Source: Ornithinibacillus halotolerans (GTDB taxonomy: Bacteria; Bacillota; Bacilli; Bacillales; Amphibacillaceae). Taken from it: 58,238 bases of DNA. Location of the stretch: NCBI RefSeq assembly GCF_014637405.1, contig NZ_BMEY01000003.1, positions 1 through 58,238 on the forward strand. Reading direction: 5' to 3'. Of this stretch, positions 51,186-58,238 are shown piece by piece (the stretch's first letter is position 1; every line of letters starts with the position of its first letter). A model generated the notes under the pieces. The model was given only the letters and a program-made list of their open reading frames with translations, was not told the DNA's origin and ran no database searches. Both the position numbers and the translations under genes were made by a program.

Positions 51186-51446
51186 ATGAACTACTTTGCT
51201 GTTTTTTTACCGATGAAGGATGAGGAGAAAAGTAAACAATATCGTACAGAACATTTAAGTTATCTTGAGGAAAAGGTTAAAGAAGGGAAAATATTTGCCA
51301 AAGGTCGTTTTGTTGATGGGACTGGGGGATTAGTTATTTATCAAGCGAATCGTTTAGAGCAAGTAGAGGAAATGGTAAAGAAAGATCCATATGTAATAAC
51401 AGGCGCTAGAGATTATGAAATACATGAGTGGGAAATGAGCAGATAA
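51186..51446 (+). CDS. YciI-family protein
   Basis: This 86-residue protein has the ferredoxin-like fold pattern of YciI (FAVFLPMKDEEKSKQYRTEHLSYL with conserved His24, and DPYVITGARDYEIHEW). GGGGAGATTGAA precedes the ATG. The family is thought to include dimeric small-molecule enzymes or chaperone-like proteins. The role here is unknown. Confidence 0.85.
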   Translation: MNYFAVFLPMKDEEKSKQYRTEHLSYLEEKVKEGKIFAKGRFVDGTGGLVIYQANRLEQVEEMVKKDPYVITGARDYEIHEWEMSR

Positions 51447-51452
51447 ATAAAT

Positions 51453-51481
51453 GGGGCCAAATCGATAGTTGATTTGGCCCC
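51453..51481. terminator. Bidirectional terminator
   Basis: GGGGCCAAATC and GATTTGGCCCC form a perfect 11-bp stem between convergent genes. Confidence 0.75.
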
Positions 51482-51490
51482 CTCCTATAA

Positions 51491-51955
51491 TTAATACCCT
51501 CTTGCGACTTGGCGTTGGTTTTCGATTATTTTATTTATAACTGCTTCTGTGAGTTGCTTTGCCGTTTTAGGGATCATTGTCTTTAACACAGGATTAATAA
51601 TTGGTCCCATCATTCCCTTTGCTTTCATATGAAGGTTGCCAGTCATTTTTGTTTGATATGCGGTTATCGTTTCTGCTTCAAAGAAGCCATTTCCTGAAAC
51701 GTTTTCACTTAAACCTGTTAATGTGAAACGAACTGTCGTTGGTTCTTTCCACTCTGTAATATCAATTCGCATACTAACTGTTTTTTTTAGTTTTCCAACA
51801 TCTCCCCTAAATTTCCAAGTGGATTGTTTTTCATTAATAACATTATGTTCGATGTAACCAGGGACTAATGGTGCCCACTTATTCATATCACTTACAAAAC
51901 TCCAAATGCTTTCAATTGGTAAATCCACTTCTGCAGAATACGAACCTCCAGGCAT
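51491..51955 (-). CDS. SRPBCC-family (CoxG-like) protein
   Basis: About 154 residues from the ATG at 51955, after AAAGGAGGTAATAGT; an earlier in-frame codon would lie upstream of that site. It has the START/CoxG-like opening AEVDLPIESIWSFVSDMNKWAPLVPGY and the later GNGFFEAETITAY. The fold binds hydrophobic ligands, lipids or cofactors. The partner is unknown. Confidence 0.85.
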   Translation of the reverse strand: MPGGSYSAEVDLPIESIWSFVSDMNKWAPLVPGYIEHNVINEKQSTWKFRGDVGKLKKTVSMRIDITEWKEPTTVRFTLTGLSENVSGNGFFEAETITAYQTKMTGNLHMKAKGMMGPIINPVLKTMIPKTAKQLTEAVINKIIENQRQVARGY

Positions 51956-51976
51956 ACTATTACCTCCTTTAATCAT

Positions 51977-52270
51977 GTTACAAAGTATATTAATTAGTTC
52001 GGAAATTATTCAATAGTTTTCTACTTAAATATTGTCAATCGGACAAGCATATGCTTGCGATTTGTCGAAAAATGTAGAACGAAAGAAAATTAATTATTTA
52101 TTTGTTGTTTAATTCAAGAAAAACTAGTTTTTTATGAAAAATTTCCTATTAAAATAACATTTTTACATATTAATTGTGTCGAATTTAGTCAAAAAGAGCT
52201 ATTTTTTGAATTGGAAAATAGGTCTTTTTTATGATTTGATAATAGTGTACGAGCGAAGGGAGGAGTAAAA
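51977..52270. other. 294-base gap before the 43-residue gene
   Basis: It is AT-rich. A hairpin AAAAAGAGCTATTTT/AAAATAGGTCTTTTTT lies at about 52190-52230 and reads as a weak terminator on either strand. No gene is visible. Confidence 0.4.
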
Positions 52271-52402
52271 ATGAGTGAAAATGAATATTTAGAACTAAAG
52301 CAAAAAGTTGAGCAACATGAAAACACGATCGTTCAATTGTTAGAAATTATCGCTCAAACGAATCAACGATTATCTGAATTGAAAATTGTCAGACATGTAT
52401 AA
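52271..52402 (+). CDS. Small coiled-coil-like protein, 43 residues
   Basis: A short ORF with a strong GGGAGGAGTAAAA site before ATG 52271 and stop at 52400. The product (MSENEYLELKQKVEQHENTI, then VQLLEIIAQTNQRLSELKIVRHV) is a helical, heptad-like sequence with no signal peptide. It is followed by a terminator after about 65 bases. No known family. Confidence 0.7.
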   Translation: MSENEYLELKQKVEQHENTIVQLLEIIAQTNQRLSELKIVRHV

Positions 52403-52468
52403 CTCACCTAAAGATAAAATCATAATTCCTCAAGCAATCCACGTTTGGTCACCTCACCTCTATACATA

Positions 52469-52503
52469 AATAAGGAGCAGCCTATCCCCAGGCGCTCCTT
52501 ATT
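52469..52503 (+). terminator. Intrinsic terminator
   Basis: AATAAGGAGC pairs with GCTCCTTATT around a 15-base loop. It ends the 43-residue gene. The other part of the ~260-base gap to the asparagine synthetase gene has no gene. Confidence 0.7.
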
Positions 52504-52662
52504 CCTCTTTATTGAAATGTCGACTGATGACGATTCTTCTTGAGATTGTCGATTGAAATTGGTAAAATTAATAAGTATGAATTCAGAGGGGAATTTGTAC
52601 GAATTACTAGTTTAGTAAGTTAAAAATTGAATTCAAACTTAATCTAAGAGGAGATTATGCCG

Positions 52663-54516
52663 ATGTGTGGATTTGTTGGGTTTGCAACAAATACTATTGA
52701 TATAGATAAAGAACAAGTTATCCAAAATATGATGAATACAATTGGTCATCGTGGCCCAGATAGTGATGGTCACTTTGTTGATGGCAATATAACATTAGGT
52801 TTTAGAAGATTACAGATTATTGATTTGTCAACTGTTGCAAGTCAACCAATGTTTAATGAAGATGAGTCTATTTCACTAATATTCAATGGAGAGATTTATA
52901 ACTATCAATCTCTTATGGAAGATTTAAAAGAAAAGGGTCATGTTTTTAAAAGTCAAAGTGATACTGAAGTAATTATTCACGGATATGAAGAGTATGGTGT
53001 AGAGATTTTACAAAAATTACGTGGAATGTTTGCTTTTGCACTGTGGGATAAGAAAGATGAGTCCTTATTTATTGCCCGTGACTTTTTTGGTATAAAACCT
53101 TTGTATTATACACAAAATACAACAGATAATTCGTTCCTTTTTGGATCTGAAATAAAATCATTCTTAAAATTTCCTGGGTTTAATAAAGAGTTAAATAAAC
53201 AAGCGTTAAAACCTTATCTAACTTTCCAATATTCTGTACTAGATGAAACCTTCTTTAAAGGGGTTTATAAACTACGCCCTGGCCATTATATGATTTATAA
53301 AAATGGTGAAATGGATATTAAACAGTATTGGGATATAAAATTTGATACAGAAGAAAACAGCTTGGAATACTATGTTGAGAAAATCAAAGAGACGATGGAA
53401 GAGTCTGTCAAATATCACCGAATTAGTGATGTGAAAGTAGGTTCGTTCTTATCAGGTGGAGTTGATTCCAGTTATATCACTGCACTATTAAAGCCAGACA
53501 AAACTTTCTCTGTCGGCTTTAAAGATTATGAAGGAATCTTTAATGAAACAAATATTGCAGCAGATCTTTCTAAACAATTAGGAATAGAAAATCATAAGAA
53601 AATAATCAGTGCTGATGAATTTTTTGATGTCATACCAACCGTTCAATATCACATGGATGAACCTCAATCCAATCTTTCATCAGTTCCATTATATTTTCTA
53701 GCTGAATTAGCAAGTAAACATGCAACTGTACTTCTTTCTGGAGAAGGAGCAGATGAAATCTTCGGGGGATATGCTTGGTATGAGACATCGAAGGAAATGC
53801 GTGCTTATCAAAAAGTTCCATTCGTCCTCAGACGTGCCGTTTCTAACTTAGCTAAATTATTACCGGAAAACCGCATAACGACCTTCTTAGTAAAAGGTGG
53901 ACAAAAAGTAGAAGAGAAGTTTATTGGACAGGCTAAAGTATTTAAAGAGAAAGACGCATTAAAAGTCTTACAAGAGGATTATAAACATGCTCCAACACCT
54001 GTTGAAATCGTACGTGAATCTTATCAAAGAGTTGCCGATAAAGACGATGTTTCCAAGATGCAATATGTAGATATGAAACATTGGTTGCCAGGTGATATTT
54101 TATTAAAAGCCGATAAAATGAGTTCAGCACATTCGATTGAGTTACGTGTTCCGTTCTTAGATAAAGAAGTGATGGAGATGGCTGGGAAAATTCCAGCACA
54201 TTTGAAGGTAAATGATATCGATACGAAATACGTACTTCGTAGAGCTGCTAATGAGGTTTTACCTGATGAGTGGGCGAATCGTCCAAAAGTTGGTTTCCCT
54301 GTTCCATTCCGTGATTGGATTAAGCAGGCAAAATATTATCAAATCATCCGAGAAGTTTTTGAATCTGACATGGCAAAAGAATTTTTCCATACAGAAGAGT
54401 TAGTGAAATTCCTAGATGAACATTATCATGGAGAAGCAAATCGTGCTCGATATATTTGGACTGTTTATGTATTCTTGATTTGGTATAAACGTTTCTTTGT
54501 GGATATGGAAGACTAA
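52663..54516 (+). CDS. Asparagine synthetase, glutamine-hydrolysing (AsnO/AsnB type)
   Basis: 617 residues from the ATG at 52663, which gives MCGFVGF, so Met removal exposes the N-terminal Cys nucleophile. An ATG two codons earlier would hide it. The glutaminase half (1-200) has GHRGPDSDGH and FNGEIYNY. The synthetase half has the ATP/PPi loop SFLSGGVDSSYITALL near 264 and LLSGEGADEIFGGY near 360. It makes asparagine from aspartate, glutamine and ATP. The closest Bacillus counterpart by layout is AsnO/YisO, but a role in lipopeptide or surface modification cannot be excluded. GAGGAGATT precedes. Confidence 0.92.
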   Translation: MCGFVGFATNTIDIDKEQVIQNMMNTIGHRGPDSDGHFVDGNITLGFRRLQIIDLSTVASQPMFNEDESISLIFNGEIYNYQSLMEDLKEKGHVFKSQSDTEVIIHGYEEYGVEILQKLRGMFAFALWDKKDESLFIARDFFGIKPLYYTQNTTDNSFLFGSEIKSFLKFPGFNKELNKQALKPYLTFQYSVLDETFFKGVYKLRPGHYMIYKNGEMDIKQYWDIKFDTEENSLEYYVEKIKETMEESVKYHRISDVKVGSFLSGGVDSSYITALLKPDKTFSVGFKDYEGIFNETNIAADLSKQLGIENHKKIISADEFFDVIPTVQYHMDEPQSNLSSVPLYFLAELASKHATVLLSGEGADEIFGGYAWYETSKEMRAYQKVPFVLRRAVSNLAKLLPENRITTFLVKGGQKVEEKFIGQAKVFKEKDALKVLQEDYKHAPTPVEIVRESYQRVADKDDVSKMQYVDMKHWLPGDILLKADKMSSAHSIELRVPFLDKEVMEMAGKIPAHLKVNDIDTKYVLRRAANEVLPDEWANRPKVGFPVPFRDWIKQAKYYQIIREVFESDMAKEFFHTEELVKFLDEHYHGEANRARYIWTVYVFLIWYKRFFVDMED

Positions 54517-54568
54517 GGTAACTAGATAAAATTAGTCGTGCATGAATTATGATAGGGAGCGTTCGCAA

Positions 54569-55609
54569 ATGAAGTTAATCTTACGTAACTCATTCCTATT
54601 TTTCTTGTTATTTATAAGCATATTTCTTATCACTTCAAAAGGTGATAAGATCTATGCATTTGTCTATGATTTTTTCGATAATCAAGAAGGCGTTGTTCTC
54701 ATTCAGAGTGTCGATAAGGAACATGGTTTTCCTTTAAAAGGTACTGTATTTGAAGTGAAGGATACAGCAACAAATGAAGTCATTGTAGAAATTGAAACGG
54801 ATGATGATGGAATGGCTAAACTGGAGAATATTCCTATAAATTCTAGTTTTCGTCTTGTTCAAACAGATGTAGCACCTCCCTATCAATTAAATAATACGAT
54901 TCAAACTATTACATTAACTTCTAAACAAGAAGTGATTACTATTGAAAATGAAGTTAATCCTGTTATTGAAACCTATCAACGTTCAAATAACAGTGAAATA
55001 GTCGTAACGAAAATGAACTTGCCTTTTGAGACAGTGATGCAAGTACCTGAGCTTCCAAATGGTTGCGAGGTTACTTCATTAACTGCAGTCTTAAATTACT
55101 ATGGCTATGAAATAAAGAAAACCGTATTATCGGATAAATTTCTTCCTAAGATACCATTTGAAGTAAAAGATGGAATCTTATATGGAGCAGATCCTAATAA
55201 AGCGTATGCTGGCGACCCTAGAAGTAAAAATCAAGGATTTTATAGCTATGTAGCACCAATCATGGAGACTGCAAATAGGTATTTTGCTTCGAATGATGGG
55301 CCTCATGTTCCTGTCGATTTGACTGGTAGTAATCCGGAAGAATTATTACATTATATTCGTAAAGGTATCCCAGTAATTATTTGGACAACGATTAACCAGC
55401 AGGAACCACTATTTAATTACTCTTGGAATGTAGTTGGTACGGATGAGAAAATTGATATTATTAGAAATTCACATACTGTGGTTCTAACGGGGTATAGTGA
55501 AGATGAAGTGTTTGTGATGGATCCATTAAAAGGAAATGTAAGCTATCCAAAAGACCGATTTTTTGAGATTTATAAGAACGCTGGCAGTCACGCAATGATT
55601 ATTAAGTAA
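54569..55609 (+). CDS. Secreted protein with SpaA-like domain and C39-type peptidase domain
   Basis: About 346 residues from the ATG at 54569, behind GGGAG; an ATG 27 bases upstream has no site. A signal/anchor helix (LFFLLFISIFLITS) is followed by a SpaA/Cna-B-like beta domain (residues 35-125, VDKEHGFPLKGTVFEVKD...DDDGMAKLENIPI). The C-terminal C39-like cysteine peptidase domain (150-346) has the catalytic Cys in LPNGCEVTSL, His in NSHTVVLTGY and Asp in VMDPLKGN. It may cut a surface protein or precursor outside the cell. It is 52 bases after the asparagine synthetase gene and could be co-transcribed. Confidence 0.85.
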   Translation: MKLILRNSFLFFLLFISIFLITSKGDKIYAFVYDFFDNQEGVVLIQSVDKEHGFPLKGTVFEVKDTATNEVIVEIETDDDGMAKLENIPINSSFRLVQTDVAPPYQLNNTIQTITLTSKQEVITIENEVNPVIETYQRSNNSEIVVTKMNLPFETVMQVPELPNGCEVTSLTAVLNYYGYEIKKTVLSDKFLPKIPFEVKDGILYGADPNKAYAGDPRSKNQGFYSYVAPIMETANRYFASNDGPHVPVDLTGSNPEELLHYIRKGIPVIIWTTINQQEPLFNYSWNVVGTDEKIDIIRNSHTVVLTGYSEDEVFVMDPLKGNVSYPKDRFFEIYKNAGSHAMIIK

Positions 55610-55610
55610 A

Positions 55611-55673
55611 AAGAGCTGAGATCAAACTAATTTAACTAAGTAAATCACTTAGCGTTAGTTTGTCTCAGCTCTT
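55611..55673. terminator. Long convergent terminator
   Basis: AAGAGCTGAGATCAAACTAA and TTAGTTTGTCTCAGCTCTT form a ~19-bp stem with one bulge, around an inner CTAAGTAAATCACTTAG hairpin, followed by TATTTTAT. Confidence 0.82.
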
Positions 55674-55676
55674 ATT

Positions 55677-56543
55677 TTATGTAGTTCTATCTTTTAATAG
55701 TTCCTCAATTGCAACAGCTACCCCATGTTCTATGTTTTTCTTCGTAACGGCATCGCTTTGCTCTTTTATATAATCGACAGCATTTTCCATTGCAATTCCT
55801 TTTCCTGCTGCAAGGAGCATACTTAAGTCATTATAGCTATCACCAAAGGCTACAACATCTTTCATATCAATACCCAGTGAATCTGCATATTTCTTTACCG
55901 CTATCCCCTTTTGAGCTTCAGGGTGATTAAATTCTAAATTTATAGTTCCTGATGATGTGACGATAACTTGATCATTATTTTCGAACTTCTTGGAAACACT
56001 CGCAAGCGAGGACTCATCCATAGAAAAAGCTAATAATTTATACACATCGATATTCGGATCTTGAAATAGGGAATGATAGTCGTTCACAAAAGTTACTTTT
56101 TCATCTTGAAAACGTTGTTCAATTGCTGCTTTAACTTCATCCCTAGTTCTATTCGGGTGCGCAGTCATCAAAATGTCAACTAACACATCTAGAAAATGTT
56201 CTCTACTACGCGAAACGATTCCTTTATTCGTATAAACCTCGAAATATAAGTTTTCCAATTCACATGCTGCCTGTATTTCCTTACAAATATTACTATTCAT
56301 TGGAATGTTATCTAATAGCTCTGATTCTTGGTTATAGACCATAGCTCCATTTAAACTAATGATTGGTAAAACTAGTCCTACTTCCTGTAATGGTTCCATA
56401 GCAGCCTCATAGGACCGGCCAGTTGCAATGACTACATGAACACCGTGATCAATTGCTCGTAGTATAGCTGCACAATTCTCTTCACTGATTTTTCCATTTT
56501 CATTTAGTAATGTACCGTCCATATCGGTTGCGATTAATTTCAT
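55677..56543 (-). CDS. Cof-type HAD-superfamily phosphatase
   Basis: About 288 residues from the ATG at 56543, giving MKLIATDMDGTLL, the family start. A longer reading from 56582 lacks a site; the AAAGGGG upstream is 12 bases away, a somewhat long spacing. It has motif I DMDGTLLNENG, motif II VIATGRS, and motif III/IV VAFGDSYNDLSMLLAAGKGIAM. The cap is of the C2b type. It dephosphorylates sugar phosphates or similar metabolites. Confidence 0.9.
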   Translation of the reverse strand: MKLIATDMDGTLLNENGKISEENCAAILRAIDHGVHVVIATGRSYEAAMEPLQEVGLVLPIISLNGAMVYNQESELLDNIPMNSNICKEIQAACELENLYFEVYTNKGIVSRSREHFLDVLVDILMTAHPNRTRDEVKAAIEQRFQDEKVTFVNDYHSLFQDPNIDVYKLLAFSMDESSLASVSKKFENNDQVIVTSSGTINLEFNHPEAQKGIAVKKYADSLGIDMKDVVAFGDSYNDLSMLLAAGKGIAMENAVDYIKEQSDAVTKKNIEHGVAVAIEELLKDRTT

Positions 56544-56688
56544 ATGTAATATCTGCCCCTTTCGATTGCTGTCTCCTTTCATTATAGATGAAATAGTATA
56601 GAGATGCTAAAAAGGGGCTTATCCATCCACTTGAACTCATATACATTTAGTTGAAAAAGAATTCTCAAGACAAGACCTTTTCAAATTT

Positions 56689-57006
56689 CTATTGATGAGA
56701 AACTACGTTATTACGAGGATTGTTTGGTCTTGCTGCATCAATCATTAGAAAAACAGCTGAAAGTATATGCATAATCATGCCAACAAATGGGATCCAAGCA
56801 ATACATGATGTAATAATTCCTAGAATACTACCAAATGAGGAAGCCCCTTCATTTTTAGAAATAACTAATGTAATGATATGAAGTACTAACATAACTAATA
56901 AAGGTGTCCAAACAAGACTTAAAACAAATGCTCCACCAAAAAAAGGAATACCGAGAAAAGCTTCTAATCCACCAGTAATCCATTTCATTATCCGAGAAAC
57001 AGACAT
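56689..57006 (-). CDS. Small membrane hypothetical protein
   Basis: About 105 residues from the ATG at 57006, seven bases after GGAGGT. It has three or four hydrophobic segments (with AFLGIPFFGGAFVLSLVWTPLLVMLVLHIITLVI and FGSILGIITSCIAWIPFVGMIMHI) and a short polar tail rich in Asn. Unrecognised. Confidence 0.7.
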   Translation of the reverse strand: MSVSRIMKWITGGLEAFLGIPFFGGAFVLSLVWTPLLVMLVLHIITLVISKNEGASSFGSILGIITSCIAWIPFVGMIMHILSAVFLMIDAARPNNPRNNVVSHQ

Positions 57007-57169
57007 TTCTCTCACCTCCATTTATATCATATGTAAAGATTACCATTAATATAAATAATCTCCCCAATGTGGAATGAATAGTATATTTTGTACTTGTACT
57101 TATAAACATGTCTTTTTAAGAATACGAATATAATAGTCCATGTTTTTAATGTGAATTGAGGGGGATATA

Positions 57170-57667
57170 ATGAAAAGACGAAATAGCATTCCTGCCTTTA
57201 TCGTATTACTTCTTATTGCGTTTGCAGTTAGTTTAATATTATTCATTTACTTTTCCATTGTGAATTCTCCTTCCAATCAAGCTGAAGCGGCAGTTGAAGA
57301 GTTTTATACGTATGAACAAGATGGAAACTTTGCAGAATCATGGAGTATGTTTCATCCATATATGAAAGCAAAATTTGAAAAAGGTCACTATTTACAAGAC
57401 CGTGCGCATGTATTTCTTAATCATTTTGGCGTCCAAACATTTGAATTCTCTTTGGAAGATTCGGAACTACTGAAAGACTTTCAAATAGAAGATGGTGTCG
57501 AGCCAATTGGTGAAGTGTATCAAGTAACCGTTACTCAACGATTTGAAGGGAAATACGGGAATTTTTCAATTGTGCAAGATGTCTATACAACAGAACTAGA
57601 TGGAGAATGGCTAGTGCTATGGGATTATAAAAAAACAGAGAAAAACGAAGAAACAGAAAGTAATTAG
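57170..57667 (+). CDS. Anchored hypothetical protein with NTF2-like (DUF4878-type) domain
   Basis: This 165-residue protein has a signal-anchor helix (IVLLLIAFAVSLILFIYF) and a soluble domain starting AEAAVEEFYTYEQDGNFAESWSMFHPYMKAKF. The second half has EPIGEVYQVTVTQRFEGKYGNFS and ends VLWDYKK. The pattern of a helix then beta strands fits the DUF4878/NTF2-like families. GAGGGGGATATA precedes the ATG. Function unknown. Confidence 0.7.
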   Translation: MKRRNSIPAFIVLLLIAFAVSLILFIYFSIVNSPSNQAEAAVEEFYTYEQDGNFAESWSMFHPYMKAKFEKGHYLQDRAHVFLNHFGVQTFEFSLEDSELLKDFQIEDGVEPIGEVYQVTVTQRFEGKYGNFSIVQDVYTTELDGEWLVLWDYKKTEKNEETESN

Positions 57668-57750
57668 GTATTCATTCTCTTAACAAGTTAACTTCATTTT
57701 CGTATGATAAGGAAAATAAAGTTTCTATTAGTTATGGAGGAGGGGAAGTT

Positions 57751-58238
57751 ATGAGTCAAAAAATTGCTGTATTAATACTTCATGGTGCTGGAACTCCAGA
57801 TGAAAACTTTGCAGATAAATTAATTGATAAGATTTCTGTACAATTTGCAAAAAAATTACCCCACATACATGCCAAAAGTGAACTGATCTTTGAACCTGTT
57901 TATTGGTCTAAAATTTTTGCAAATGAACAGGTAGATTTGTGGAAAAAGTTAAGTGATTATCGAGAGTTAAATTATACTAGCATGCGTAAGTTTGTGTTAG
58001 AGTTCTTAGCTGATGCAGTCGCATATCAGCCTACTAGAATAGGCAATCAAAATTACGACAAAGTTCATGCACTAGTTGCCCAGTCGATTCAGCGCTTAAG
58101 AATGAAAGCTGGAATAAAAGCTCCATTATGTGTCATAAGCCATAGTTTAGGTACAATTATTGCTAATAACTATTTTTATGATCTTCAAATGAAGCAAGAA
58201 AATATCGGCAAAGAAACCCAAGATTGTACTGGAATTAA
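57751..58238 (+). CDS. Alpha/beta-hydrolase fold protein, partial (cut by window end)
   Basis: The ATG at 57751, eight bases after GGAGGAGGGG, begins SQKIAVLILHGAGTPDENF, a typical oxyanion-hole strand (LHGAG). A nucleophile elbow occurs in LCVISHSLGTIIAN (GxSxG-like SHSLG) near residue 132. The frame is open to the window end, about 162 codons, so the protein is incomplete. The substrate is unknown. Confidence 0.8.
   Translation, partial: MSQKIAVLILHGAGTPDENFADKLIDKISVQFAKKLPHIHAKSELIFEPVYWSKIFANEQVDLWKKLSDYRELNYTSMRKFVLEFLADAVAYQPTRIGNQNYDKVHALVAQSIQRLRMKAGIKAPLCVISHSLGTIIANNYFYDLQMKQENIGKETQDCTGI

Overview
The window is an AT-rich Gram-positive chromosome segment, most likely from a Bacillaceae bacterium of the Oceanobacillus/Ornithinibacillus/Virgibacillus type. 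The evidence is strong AGGAGG-type ribosome binding sites, frequent TTG and GTG starts, many lipoproteins with an LxxC lipobox, and Bacillus-specific families (YitT, YuiD, YndM, DUF3006, PxpABC, a CbpA-like CBS protein). The genus is inferred from gene content only. No rRNA, tRNA, CRISPR array or prophage is visible.

Layout. 0.1-8.2 kb: a carbohydrate locus. A TIM-barrel isomerase/epimerase is divergent from a LacI-type regulator, two Gfo/Idh/MocA dehydrogenases and a ribose-type ABC importer (lipoprotein, ATPase, permease). Two identical TGTAATCGATTACA operators flank the divergent promoters. 8.4-10.8 kb: 5-oxoprolinase operon pxpB-pxpC-pxpA. 10.9-13.4 kb: a leftward operon of a membrane HD-GYP phosphodiesterase, an unannotated 22-residue peptide ending CWWCIFIPKF, a hairpin with a U-tract, and a PqqD-like/M50 membrane protease. 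It looks like an undescribed ribosomally made, processed peptide system and is the main discovery candidate. 13.8-17.4 kb: YuiD-like PAP2 protein, MBL-fold protein, a small anchored protein and an AtoE-like short-chain fatty acid transporter. 17.4-23.5 kb: a dispersed palindromic repeat, two 18-bp direct repeats, a c-di-GMP-I riboswitch with terminator, and the gene it controls, a ~1,790-residue pseudokinase/AAA/TPR/GAF/GGDEF/GAF protein. 23.5-30.1 kb: LRR-TraB lipoprotein, EamA transporter, small lipoprotein, CBS-ACT protein, two convergent tiny membrane proteins, RNase H-like protein and YtcJ-type amidohydrolase. 30.2-32.2 kb: a long copy of the dispersed repeat and an IS110-family element whose transposase has one in-frame stop.

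32.3-36.2 kb: FtsX-type ABC exporter pair and an anchored hypothetical protein. 36.3-39.3 kb: an M20 deacylase, GNAT and enolase-superfamily racemase operon that fits D-to-L amino acid conversion through N-succinyl intermediates. 39.4-48.0 kb: SH3b-amidase, MazG-like protein, truncated Nudix, P-loop kinase-like protein, proline dehydrogenase, atypical SDR, a ComEC-like MBL/HhH lipoprotein flanked by two DUF3006-type proteins, FixH-like lipoprotein and YitT. 48.1-58.2 kb: small, partly decayed or hypothetical genes, an AsnO-type asparagine synthetase, a secreted SpaA-like/C39 protein, a Cof-type HAD phosphatase, anchored hypotheticals and an alpha/beta hydrolase cut by the window end.

How the parts relate: the window holds a c-di-GMP maker, a c-di-GMP hydrolase and a c-di-GMP-sensing RNA. 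The GGDEF protein lacks the usual inhibitory RxxD site, so the riboswitch may supply the feedback. At least three copies of one repeat family, in short, medium and long forms, lie in intergenic gaps.
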